A stretch of DNA of 37,767 nt from Spirochaetota bacterium (GTDB taxonomy: Bacteria > Spirochaetota > UBA4802 > UB4802). The notes under the pieces were generated by a model. The model was not told where the DNA came from. It made no database searches and worked only from the letters and a program-made list of their open reading frames with translations. Numbering within the stretch: position 1 is the stretch's first letter; the number at the start of each line of letters is the position of its first letter. The position numbers and the translations under genes are program-made. The stretch covers positions 24,947 to 62,713 of the forward strand of contig JBFLZD010000015.1 of assembly GCA_040756435.1 (NCBI GenBank). The letters are read 5' to 3'. Positions 18,424 to 25,747 of the stretch are shown piece after piece.

Positions 18424-18594
18424 TCAATTACTAGTAATATTCAGGATATTCCGGGTTACAATTTTACACCCATCAAAGGTTCATTTGCCCGCGATAAATG
18501 TGAAATCTGTGGGGAATATGTTTTTGAGCGATATATACGTATTAAAAATGGGAAAAAAGTTTGTATACCCTGTTCAGGATATGATGATAAATAA
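18424..18594 (+). pseudogene. Remnant of an FmdE/FwdE-type zinc-ribbon C-terminus
   Basis: Between the GH43-like gene and the Crp-type gene, one frame reads PGYNFTPIKGSFARDKCEIC, then GEYVFERYIRIKNGKKVCIP, then CSGYDDK and a TAA stop at 18592. The CxxC-17-CxxC spacing is the same as in the intact FmdE-family gene at 19372 (CDIC...CHPC). There is no ATG, GTG or TTG start and no ribosome site, and the N-terminal catalytic-like domain is missing. I read it as the surviving 3' end of a second FmdE-type gene whose front has been lost. It lies by chance in the same frame as the GH43-like gene after that gene's TAA. Confidence 0.7.
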
Positions 18595-18619
18595 ATTGTG
18601 ATATAGCAAGCAATACTAT

Positions 18620-19279
18620 ATGCTCAAAGAAAATGAACTTGTAAGTGTGCTGCTGCCTTATTGCAAGCCATACTCTATGCCCAAAGGCTCTATATTGTGG
18701 CTGGAAGGTGATACTAAAGGTATGGCAGTAGTATTAAAAAAGGGGAGAGTGAAAATTTACCGTATGGCTTCAAATGCAACAGCGGTAACCCTTTTTATCA
18801 TGAAACCGCATGATATATTTGGCTTTTTGCCACTCATTGATAATAAACCATATCCCGTCAGTGCTGAAGCGTTTGATGATATAGAAGCTATGGTACTTGA
18901 TAGAAATACTTTTGATACCATTATCAAAAAAGATCCTCAGGTATGTATATCTTTGCTGCACTATATTGCACATTATCTACGCTTGACATTTGATGGCATT
19001 GCACGTTTATCATCCAGGAGTGCAATTACACGGGTTGCATCTGCAATCGTTGGACTGGTTGAAGAACAAGGTTATTCAAAACATAACAAGCCTGTAATTT
19101 CTCTTCCAACCACTGCAAAAGAGTATGCACAACTTATTGGATTAACTCCAGAAAGCTTTTCACGTAAAGTAACCGAATTATCAAATTTAGGCATTATTGA
19201 GAAATTGGGAACTAACAGACTTAAAATTAAAGAAATTGAAAAATTGCGTGAACTGGCAAATCAAGAATTATTTTTTTAA
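18620..19279 (+). CDS. Crp/Fnr-family transcriptional regulator
   Basis: The protein has 219 residues: a cyclic-nucleotide-binding-type sensor barrel (about 15-120), a dimerisation helix, and a C-terminal winged helix (about 145-215). The recognition helix reads TPESFSRKVTEL. Its E-x-x-S-R pattern is that used by FNR to read TTGAT half-sites, and a perfect TTGAT-N4-ATCAA site lies 4 bases after its stop codon. The N-terminus has no FNR-type cluster of Cys residues (only C15 and C104 are seen), so it does not look like an oxygen-sensing Fe-S FNR; a Dnr-like or ligand-binding sensor is more likely. The effector is unknown. The likely target is the FmdE-family gene directly downstream. Confidence 0.9.
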   Translation: MLKENELVSVLLPYCKPYSMPKGSILWLEGDTKGMAVVLKKGRVKIYRMASNATAVTLFIMKPHDIFGFLPLIDNKPYPVSAEAFDDIEAMVLDRNTFDTIIKKDPQVCISLLHYIAHYLRLTFDGIARLSSRSAITRVASAIVGLVEEQGYSKHNKPVISLPTTAKEYAQLIGLTPESFSRKVTELSNLGIIEKLGTNRLKIKEIEKLRELANQELFF

Positions 19280-19282
19280 CAA

Positions 19283-19322
19283 TTGATTCAAATCAATGCC
19301 AAAATCCACCCAACCGTATACA
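19283..19322 (+). promoter_or_regulatory. FNR-type operator plus promoter for the FmdE-family gene
   Basis: TTGATTCAAATCAA at 19283-19296 is a perfect match to the FNR consensus TTGAT-N4-ATCAA. A TATACA hexamer follows at 19317-19322. If transcription starts about 7 bases later, the operator centre falls near -40, the class II activator position. The adjacent Crp/Fnr gene has the matching E-x-x-S-R recognition helix, so activation by its product is the simplest reading. Confidence 0.75.
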
Positions 19323-19371
19323 TTTATACCCAAAGTATTAAAAACTTCACATAAGGTTAAGGAGTTACAAT

Positions 19372-19986
19372 ATGGTTAATCCAAAAGAATATCTTGAATT
19401 TGGGCAAAAGTTTCATGGTCATAAGTGCCCTGCTATGCCTATGGGTTTACGAGTTGGTGCAGCTGCAATGAATGCATTAGGAGTGGAACGTGCCAAAGAT
19501 GGTCAGCTAATAGCATTGGTTGAATTGGGCGAGGATCACTGTGCAACATGTTTTGCTGATGGTATTCAGGTTATTACCGGTTGTACATTTGGTAAAGGCA
19601 ACATTAAAAAGCTTCATCATGGTAAATGGGGGGTAACACTTATAAATCGTGCAACTGGAGAATCCATACGGGTGGTACCCAAAGCTGAAGCAATGCTAAA
19701 AAATAAGAGCAGCGGTTTCATGCAAAATTACAGAAAAAAAGGAATACCTGCGTCACAGGTTCCTGAACATGTTGTGGAACCACTTATTGAAATGGTTATG
19801 AATGCTCCTGATGAACAGATTTTATCAATTGGGAAAATTTTTAAACAGGAAGTGCCACCAAAGAAAGAATCATTTGAAGGCTTTGTGTGTGATATCTGTG
19901 GTGAAATGACAGTTGAAGGCTATGGACGCCCATTGGGTGAAAAAAAAGTTTGTCATCCCTGCTATGAAAAAGCACTGCATGCATAA
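19372..19986 (+). CDS. FmdE-family protein with C-terminal zinc ribbon
   Basis: The protein has 204 residues. The N-terminal FmdE domain (about 1-140) shows GQKFHGHKCPAMPMGLRVG near the start and the conserved segment HCATCFADGIQVITGCTFGKGN, with Cys and His residues suited to metal binding. The C-terminus is a CDIC...CHPC zinc ribbon. The family is named for subunit E of molybdenum formylmethanofuran dehydrogenase, but bacterial stand-alone members without FwdABCD have no settled function. None of the other subunits is in this window. The start has AAGGAG 8 bases upstream. It follows a Crp/Fnr gene and its operator and precedes a TSUP permease, suggesting an anaerobic metal, cofactor or sulfur role, which is inference. 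Confidence 0.88.
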   Translation: MVNPKEYLEFGQKFHGHKCPAMPMGLRVGAAAMNALGVERAKDGQLIALVELGEDHCATCFADGIQVITGCTFGKGNIKKLHHGKWGVTLINRATGESIRVVPKAEAMLKNKSSGFMQNYRKKGIPASQVPEHVVEPLIEMVMNAPDEQILSIGKIFKQEVPPKKESFEGFVCDICGEMTVEGYGRPLGEKKVCHPCYEKALHA

Positions 19987-20010
19987 TACAGTGTTGCTTT
20001 AAAACGAAAT

Positions 20011-20057
20011 TGGTAGCACCAGCATTACGGTATAATACTACCATGATGGTGCTACCA
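20011..20057. promoter_or_regulatory. Inverted repeat spanning a promoter-like TATAAT
   Basis: TGGTAGCACCA (20011-20021) and TGGTGCTACCA (20047-20057) are perfect 11-bp inverted copies separated by 25 bases. A TATAAT hexamer (20031-20036) lies between the arms. The pair sits between the FmdE-family gene and the TSUP gene. The long loop and absence of a T tract argue against a simple terminator. A two-half-site operator around a TSUP promoter, or an mRNA hairpin, are the alternatives. Confidence 0.5.
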
Positions 20058-20086
20058 TAACATATTTGTTATGGAGGATTATTAAA

Positions 20087-20833
20087 ATGATAATACCATT
20101 ACTGGCGGGCATAATAACATTTTTATTTACCACTGTACTAACTATAGCCGGAGTTGGTGCAGCTTTTATTTTAATTCCTGTATTTATTGGACTCAAGATA
20201 GATATTCATGTAGCCATGGCAACCGCACTACTTCTTAATGCCATAGCCATGACCTTTGCATCATACCGATTTTATAAAGATAAGCTGATACTGTGGCAGG
20301 TTGCATTACCAATCCTTATAATAGCAACAGCACTATCACCATTGGGTGCATGGACCAGCAGATTTTTAGATCGCAATGTACTTTTATGGCTTTTTACTGC
20401 ATTTCTTGTATTTGCGGGAAGTATGATGCTATTTTACCAGCCAAAAGCTTCACAAAAAGAGCACTCACGTACAACACAAATCATATCGGGTCTTTTAGTT
20501 GGAAGTGCTGCAGGCTTTCTGGGAGGATTGCTTGGAGTTGGTGGGGGAAATTTTATTGTCCCTGTACTGGTGTGGTTAGGATATGACCCAAAAAAATCTT
20601 CAGCAACTACATCGTTCATAGTTATTTTCTCATCCCTTTCAGGTTTTATGGGACATGCAACATTAGGTGCAATTAATGTACCACTTCTGGCATTTACTGC
20701 CTCAGGATCAGCAACGGGGGCACTTCTGGGTGCATGGCTTATGAGTAAAAAGCTGCAGCAAAAGCAGGTTAAAGCTATCATTGGCGTTGTACTATTTGCC
20801 ATTGCCATAAAAATGGCATGGGGACTTTTGTAA
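20087..20833 (+). CDS. TSUP (TauE/SafE)-family membrane permease
   Basis: The protein has about 248 residues with seven to eight membrane helices. The two-fold repeated TSUP core is seen: GVGAAFILIPVFIGLKIDIHVAMATALLLNA in the first half, and GGLLGVGGGNFIVPVLVWLGYDPKKSSATTSF in the second, the latter with the diagnostic G-rich GVGGG and the Pro-containing helix. Members export or import sulfite, sulfoacetate and related small anions. ATG at 20087 with GGAGG about 10 bases upstream is chosen over the in-frame TTG at 20066. It follows the FmdE-family gene by 100 bp. The substrate cannot be deduced; sulfur anions are the family default. Confidence 0.88.
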   Translation: MIIPLLAGIITFLFTTVLTIAGVGAAFILIPVFIGLKIDIHVAMATALLLNAIAMTFASYRFYKDKLILWQVALPILIIATALSPLGAWTSRFLDRNVLLWLFTAFLVFAGSMMLFYQPKASQKEHSRTTQIISGLLVGSAAGFLGGLLGVGGGNFIVPVLVWLGYDPKKSSATTSFIVIFSSLSGFMGHATLGAINVPLLAFTASGSATGALLGAWLMSKKLQQKQVKAIIGVVLFAIAIKMAWGLL

Positions 20834-20836
20834 ACT

Positions 20837-23764
20837 TCACCAGCGCAATTTTGTAATGATCGTATCAAGCATAATTTTCAACTGCAAAGTTAGGGGCAAA
20901 TCCATGTCTTCCTTGATTTCCTGGGCGGCAAATGCATACACCGCCGAAAGTTTAGATTGCTTTCCCTGCGCGCTCACAGCCTGCACTGCAACATAATATG
21001 TATTGCCCTGCTTAAATGACCTATTCTTTGCATATTCTTTTACAAACAGTGATGTGTCTTTTGTTTTATACATTGCAGTCAATGAATCTTTTGTATCACC
21101 GCAATGAATAATGTAGGAAGCAGCCCCATCTGCTTTTTCAAAATTTACATACACACCACCATCTTTATATAATGCAAACACGCCTTTTGGCGGCTGTAAT
21201 GGTGGTGTAGTTTTTTTCTCCTGATTTTCATGCAAGAGCATTACAAACGGTTGATTTGCGTAGGAAATCATCAGTTGTTGTAATTTTTGTGGCAATGGAT
21301 AATGACTATGAACTATCGCCAATGCAAAATGTTGAGTGGTTCCACTGTAAGTGCATGCACCTGATTGATACTGATCCCCATTTAAGATTGCAGCTTTAAA
21401 CCCCCTGCCCTTGCCCCAGGTGGGCTGATAGTACTGTAGGCCAAAAAATGTTCCAAACGGATTGAGACTTACTGCAAAACCTGTAAAAAAATTATGCGTC
21501 ACCTGTAATGGACAAAAAGCAAAATTAGAAAGCGTAGCGTTATCCTTTGCTACAGCAATACATTCCTTACCATTGGTTATGGCCACATACTCCGCAGTGA
21601 TGTGATTGTTGACATTAGCAAGATCTAAATTTTTACGTGAATGTTTAAAGTAATCTATTGTGTACTGCGATTCCACACCCAAGTAATTACGCTTTAATAC
21701 AGTAAAAGGCTGTTTCTTTGTAGCACGCATGGCTGGATACAGCGGGCAAGGTGCAACCTGCTGCCAGGCTGGATCATAGATGCGCGCAAGCTGTGGCATA
21801 CCCGGCTTAAAAATTTTTGTACGTGGTGTATCAGGATAGGTAATGGTGCCATCAACAAAGATTATATCAATACCAGCAACAAGCGCAATGACATACTCAA
21901 ACTGCCCGGGGGTAATGTTTTGCGGAAGTGCAACAGTTCCTGAAATCTTAACTGCTGCAACACCATCATCTCCGTTGCGCAGCACTGTTACATCAATTTT
22001 TTCGGGGCGATAGTTTTTGTTATTGTACTGTATCCAGGGAAGTAAGCTGTACTCATCAAGAACATCTTTGCCATGTGCTTCTACTGAATTAACCCCCTGC
22101 TTAAATGTAATAGCAATTGTACTGTTTTTCAGAAGCTGTTTTGTGGCATTTGTTGTGTACTGAGTTTGACGGTGAGGCTTGCGAACAATATGATACACGC
22201 CATCAGAAAGAATCCCTTCCTTTACAAAAATTCGGCTTATTCCATTATGTGAAAAAACAAACACCGGTAATAGTGTACTATTATATTTCAGGAAATAATC
22301 GTAACCTTCATGCAAATCACCAGCAATTGTTAACACAAAATTATCAGCATTTTGTGTAAGAACCAGCAGAGAATTGACATATTCGTAGTTATTAAAATTT
22401 TGCACTTTTTTATCCTGGCTGCAAATCTTTTGTGCATATGCTTTACTATCACGTACAACAGGATTGGTTGTTGATTGCATTTGTTGAATGAGTTCATCAA
22501 CAATGTGTTCACGGTTTTTTGCCAGAAACGGTGTTGCCATGCCAAAGTTTGTTGTTGAAAGAAGCCGCATACGTTTTTGAAACGATTCACCCAATGCAAC
22601 TTTAATGTTTTCAGGAATAGGTTGCTTGATGTATTTATACAACGCTTTTACCAATGCATGCGTCATTCTGTCTTTTTCAACTGCAGTCCAGTAATCGCTG
22701 CAATATTTTTTCTCAGCCCAGGATACATAGCCATTAAAACTGCCATCAGCAGTATCCTGGCCAAATGAAATTTCTTTTACCGGCTTATGATGTTGCACAT
22801 AATCATGTAACGTAGTAAACTCAACATAATCAAGGGATGCAATGTCATCAATGAGCTGTGAAAGCCCACCTGTATTGGGCACCCATTTTAAATATGAAGG
22901 TAGTTTATACCCATACCAGTATGAATCATCAGCATCACTGTTGATACATATCAACACATCATTCTTTATATTACCACGCAATTGCTCATGGCGTAGCATC
23001 TGAACCCAGTTATAAATGCTTACATTTTCAATGAGGTCAGCATGATTATACGCAGGTATTACAAGCATTCTTTCATTGGTTATCGTATTATTGTATATAA
23101 GCGGATTGTGAGCCTCTTCAAGCGATAATTCATCAACAAAAACTCTAAATGCATCAAACGGTATAGCACTGTAATATAGAACAACTCCCTGTATGCCAAG
23201 CTCCTTATATAGATTAAAATTTCCTGCAGATGTCATCATCTCCTGCGGACGAACATACGGCGAATACACACCAAAAATATCTTTCACTCCACTTTTCTTT
23301 ACATTGGTAATAGCGTTTTGCAATGAATATACAAATTCATCGCGAGTCATTGCAGAAACAAGTCCATTATTATACGACATCAGGATGATTTCATCACCAT
23401 GTTCCTTCACACGGTGTTTGATGTTCTGTATGATATCGGGAGCATATCTTGGTAATATCTCTTCTAAGGTAAAAAGGTTTTCAAAATCCCACACACCTTT
23501 AACAGGGATGCCTTTTTTATTCTTTTCATCCAGCACTTCAATAATCTTACGTACAATACGTATATCTTTGCCAAAACCTGCTTCATCGTTGGTATCAATT
23601 CTGTATGAATGATAAAAATTGGCATGAAACCCCAGTAAAACATATACTTTGTGTTTTGACTCTTTACCAATAACAGACAGTTTTGGCAATATTATTGAGC
23701 CAACCAGATATACGATATACACAACGACAAGTAAAGCTAACGCATATTTAAAAATATTTTTCAT
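20837..23764 (-). CDS. Large exported GH57/deacetylase-like protein with a fibronectin-type C-terminus
   Basis: The protein has about 975 residues, with an N-terminal membrane anchor (FKYALALLVVVYIVYLVGSI). Residues about 35-420 look like the seven-stranded barrel shared by GH57, GH38 and polysaccharide deacetylases: VYVLLGFHANFYHSYRIDTNDE has the metal- or substrate-binding His, and ICINSDADDSYW is a plausible acidic catalytic segment. A large beta-rich middle follows (about 500-860), resembling the carbohydrate-handling half of such hydrolases. A fibronectin III-like domain ends the protein (about 870-960). ATG at 23764 with GGGAGA is chosen over an in-frame GTG at 23779. It converges on the TSUP gene with 3 bp between stops. 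Two exact decamers lie in it (21311, 22016). Family assignment is moderate. Confidence 0.65.
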   Translation of the reverse strand: MKNIFKYALALLVVVYIVYLVGSIILPKLSVIGKESKHKVYVLLGFHANFYHSYRIDTNDEAGFGKDIRIVRKIIEVLDEKNKKGIPVKGVWDFENLFTLEEILPRYAPDIIQNIKHRVKEHGDEIILMSYNNGLVSAMTRDEFVYSLQNAITNVKKSGVKDIFGVYSPYVRPQEMMTSAGNFNLYKELGIQGVVLYYSAIPFDAFRVFVDELSLEEAHNPLIYNNTITNERMLVIPAYNHADLIENVSIYNWVQMLRHEQLRGNIKNDVLICINSDADDSYWYGYKLPSYLKWVPNTGGLSQLIDDIASLDYVEFTTLHDYVQHHKPVKEISFGQDTADGSFNGYVSWAEKKYCSDYWTAVEKDRMTHALVKALYKYIKQPIPENIKVALGESFQKRMRLLSTTNFGMATPFLAKNREHIVDELIQQMQSTTNPVVRDSKAYAQKICSQDKKVQNFNNYEYVNSLLVLTQNADNFVLTIAGDLHEGYDYFLKYNSTLLPVFVFSHNGISRIFVKEGILSDGVYHIVRKPHRQTQYTTNATKQLLKNSTIAITFKQGVNSVEAHGKDVLDEYSLLPWIQYNNKNYRPEKIDVTVLRNGDDGVAAVKISGTVALPQNITPGQFEYVIALVAGIDIIFVDGTITYPDTPRTKIFKPGMPQLARIYDPAWQQVAPCPLYPAMRATKKQPFTVLKRNYLGVESQYTIDYFKHSRKNLDLANVNNHITAEYVAITNGKECIAVAKDNATLSNFAFCPLQVTHNFFTGFAVSLNPFGTFFGLQYYQPTWGKGRGFKAAILNGDQYQSGACTYSGTTQHFALAIVHSHYPLPQKLQQLMISYANQPFVMLLHENQEKKTTPPLQPPKGVFALYKDGGVYVNFEKADGAASYIIHCGDTKDSLTAMYKTKDTSLFVKEYAKNRSFKQGNTYYVAVQAVSAQGKQSKLSAVYAFAAQEIKEDMDLPLTLQLKIMLDTIITKLRW

Positions 23765-24051
23765 AATAATTTCTCCCACAAAATACTTCTAACAAAATTT
23801 TAGTAAAACTTCTCAATTAAAAAGAGTATTACAATTATCATTTAAACCTGGATGTTACAGGTATTAATAGTAAAACTTAATCGTAAACTTTTTAAGCATT
23901 TTTTCCTGACTGTGATTATAAACAGCACTCCAAACTATACCCATAGAACATATCACATTAATTATATCAGATAGTAACCATAAAACATACTGGTACCATA
24001 CCAGATACAGTTATAAAAGGCAAGAAATTATAAAGTAAGGATTTGTTGGAA

Positions 24052-24540
24052 TTAAATTGCTGTACGCAATGCTTTTGGTGGTGGTCCCCAGTAGAATTTT
24101 AGGCAATGGATGCCGTTTTCACGGTGAAAATCAAAGGTATATGACCTGTTTTCATAATAACTGGGTAAATTATTAGGATAGTTATCGGTATTTATTTCTT
24201 TTAATCGCTTTTTGAAATACAAAAAAAATTCTTCCAGAACATTATCCACACAAAATGCAATGATATTGGCAAGCGACATCTTCCATAACTTCTTCACATC
24301 TAAGAAAAACTCATACTCTGACTGATACAATACCAGATGTACCCGTTTCCAGGGATTGCCAGCATTACGTTTGCGGTAGGCTATGCGTTTAAATGCTACA
24401 TACGTCTTTTTTTCCTTCTTTGCTGCATACATAACCAGGTACACAATAAGTGTTGTAAGCGGCACATCTAACGTGTGTGCATAATCACCAAGGATAGCTA
24501 AATGGGGAAGCGAAATACAGGTAGTGGTTTCAAAATCCAT
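24052..24540 (-). CDS. Small protein of unknown function with two similar helical modules
   Basis: The protein has 162 residues and I do not recognise its family. It has a strong start (GGGAGGAATCT before ATG). Two stretches resemble each other: ISLPHLAILGDYAHTLDVPL followed by TTLIVYLVMYAAKK, and EFFLDVKKLWKMSLANIIAF followed by CVDNVLEEFF. Each is a strand, a polar helix, and a hydrophobic helix, which could be a ribbon-helix-helix-like arrangement repeated in one chain. The C-terminal third is rich in aromatic residues. There is no signal peptide. It diverges from the GH18-like gene. A DNA-binding role is a guess from the helical pattern only. Confidence 0.7.
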   Translation of the reverse strand: MDFETTTCISLPHLAILGDYAHTLDVPLTTLIVYLVMYAAKKEKKTYVAFKRIAYRKRNAGNPWKRVHLVLYQSEYEFFLDVKKLWKMSLANIIAFCVDNVLEEFFLYFKKRLKEINTDNYPNNLPSYYENRSYTFDFHRENGIHCLKFYWGPPPKALRTAI

Positions 24541-24743
24541 AGATTCCTCCCAAAGTGTGTATTGTAGTATTATCTGTTATGTCAATACTACATTACCGAT
24601 AACTATCGTTGCAACAATTTTTTGTATATGCAATAGCAATAATCAATAATAAAAAAGTTGAAAAGTGCCAACCAATTCTTAAGTCTATTCCAGTGTGGTA
24701 CACAAATAAAAATTGTTGCAAACACATACAAATAATTTATACA

Positions 24744-25688
24744 ATGGAACCCATGAAGTTAATTTATTTTTGCATTTTTATTGTGTTCATCCTGACAGCA
24801 CCTGCATACCCTCAACTGTGGGGATACTATCTTAAAAATTCCATCCCCTATGATAAACACGAGCACTACTGGGAAAACCGATTCACCAATCTTACTGTGC
24901 TGTGTTTTACAGGGATAACGGTAACCAGTACCGATTGCATTATACCTGAATTAACCAACGAACAAGCACTTTTTAAAAAAGCAAAACAGCGAGGCATAGC
25001 ACTTATACCGCATGTAACCTTTAAAAATGCTAAAAGCGGTATAGCTTTCTTAACTCATCCACACCACTGGGAAAAAACAATACAAAAGCTTGCTTATGCT
25101 ATACACACCAATGGCTGGGCAGGATGTCATTTTGATTTTGAATACCTGCCACCCAAATATGCTGCCAACTTTGCACAATTTTTAAAAACTTTTAGGGCGA
25201 TAGTTCCTGATATAAGTCTTTCGGCGGCAATGTTTCCCCAGGTTGAATTTAATCCCACCCATGCTGCATTCCACGATTATTCACTTCTTAGCGCTTATCT
25301 TGATGCTATCGTTTTGATGTGCTACGACCACCATAACCCAAAAACAAAACCGGGGCCGGTAACAAGCGTTGCATGGTCCAGGAAAAATATTGATTACGCA
25401 TTAAAATTTTTTAACGCTCATCAAATATGGTTAGGTATTCCCGCCTATGGTTATATATGGAAAAATGGCATGTATTACTCTGTCATCACCATGAGGTCAT
25501 TGCCCAAATATATGTCACTTTATAGTAACTATCGCCACAGTTCCGGAACTGTTGTTATAGAATATACACAAAACAAAAACCACTACATTGCGTATGTTCC
25601 TGATTCAAAACTGCAAAACCAGTTGTGTGAGTTAGCTACTTCCTACAAGCTCAAAGGTATTGCGCTGTGGCGTTTGGGATTTGAATAA
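24744..25688 (+). CDS. Exported GH18-like (chitinase-fold) protein
   Basis: The protein has about 314 residues and a signal peptide (MKLIYFCIFIVFILTAPAYPQ). The body is a GH18 TIM barrel as found in chitinases and YaaH-like peptidoglycan hydrolases: IALIPHVTF on strand 3, then GWAGCHFDFEYLP carrying the catalytic D-x-E end of the family motif, SLSAAMFP on strand 5, and LDAIVLMCYDHH with the substrate-shaping MxYD. The first Asp of the usual DxxDxDxE is replaced (the segment reads GCHFDFE), but the terminal D-x-E is retained. The frame is open further upstream, but the signal peptide sets the start at ATG 24744 or 24753. Two exact decamers lie in it (25196, 25527). It probably acts on cell-wall or chitin-like glycans outside the cell. 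Confidence 0.82.
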   Translation: MEPMKLIYFCIFIVFILTAPAYPQLWGYYLKNSIPYDKHEHYWENRFTNLTVLCFTGITVTSTDCIIPELTNEQALFKKAKQRGIALIPHVTFKNAKSGIAFLTHPHHWEKTIQKLAYAIHTNGWAGCHFDFEYLPPKYAANFAQFLKTFRAIVPDISLSAAMFPQVEFNPTHAAFHDYSLLSAYLDAIVLMCYDHHNPKTKPGPVTSVAWSRKNIDYALKFFNAHQIWLGIPAYGYIWKNGMYYSVITMRSLPKYMSLYSNYRHSSGTVVIEYTQNKNHYIAYVPDSKLQNQLCELATSYKLKGIALWRLGFE

Positions 25689-25695
25689 AAAAGAA

Positions 25696-25721
25696 AAAGG
25701 GAAGCGTGTTAGCCTCCCTTT
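25696..25721 (-). terminator. Rho-independent terminator of the porin gene
   Basis: Minus-strand RNA reads AAAGGGAGGC, loop UAACAC, GCUUCCCUUU, followed by a U-rich tract. The ten-base stem is complete with one G-U pair. It lies 27 bp past the porin stop and 8 bp past the convergent GH18-like stop. In plus-strand RNA the same stem has one mismatch and also ends in U-rich sequence, so it may serve both genes. Confidence 0.85.
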
Positions 25722-25747
25722 CTTTAGGGGTAGAATTATGGGTAATG

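Noticed and set aside
18418-18594. Readthrough of the GH43-like TAA into the zinc-ribbon frame as one protein
   Set aside because: The frames agree, but a one-in-three coincidence is enough, TAA is an efficient stop, and no recoding signal is seen.
18620-19279. Calling the Crp/Fnr protein a true oxygen-sensing FNR
   Set aside because: It lacks the N-terminal Cys cluster needed for the [4Fe-4S] centre, although the DNA-reading helix is FNR-like.
20434-20868. 144-codon minus-strand frame opposite the TSUP gene
   Set aside because: It overlaps both the TSUP gene and the end of the large exported protein; its composition reflects the complementary strand of membrane helices.
23990-24004. Small hairpin CTGGTA-CCA-TACCAG as terminator of the gene at 24052
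   Set aside because: The 6-bp stem with a 3-base loop lacks a clear U run and is nearly 50 bp from the stop; support is too weak.
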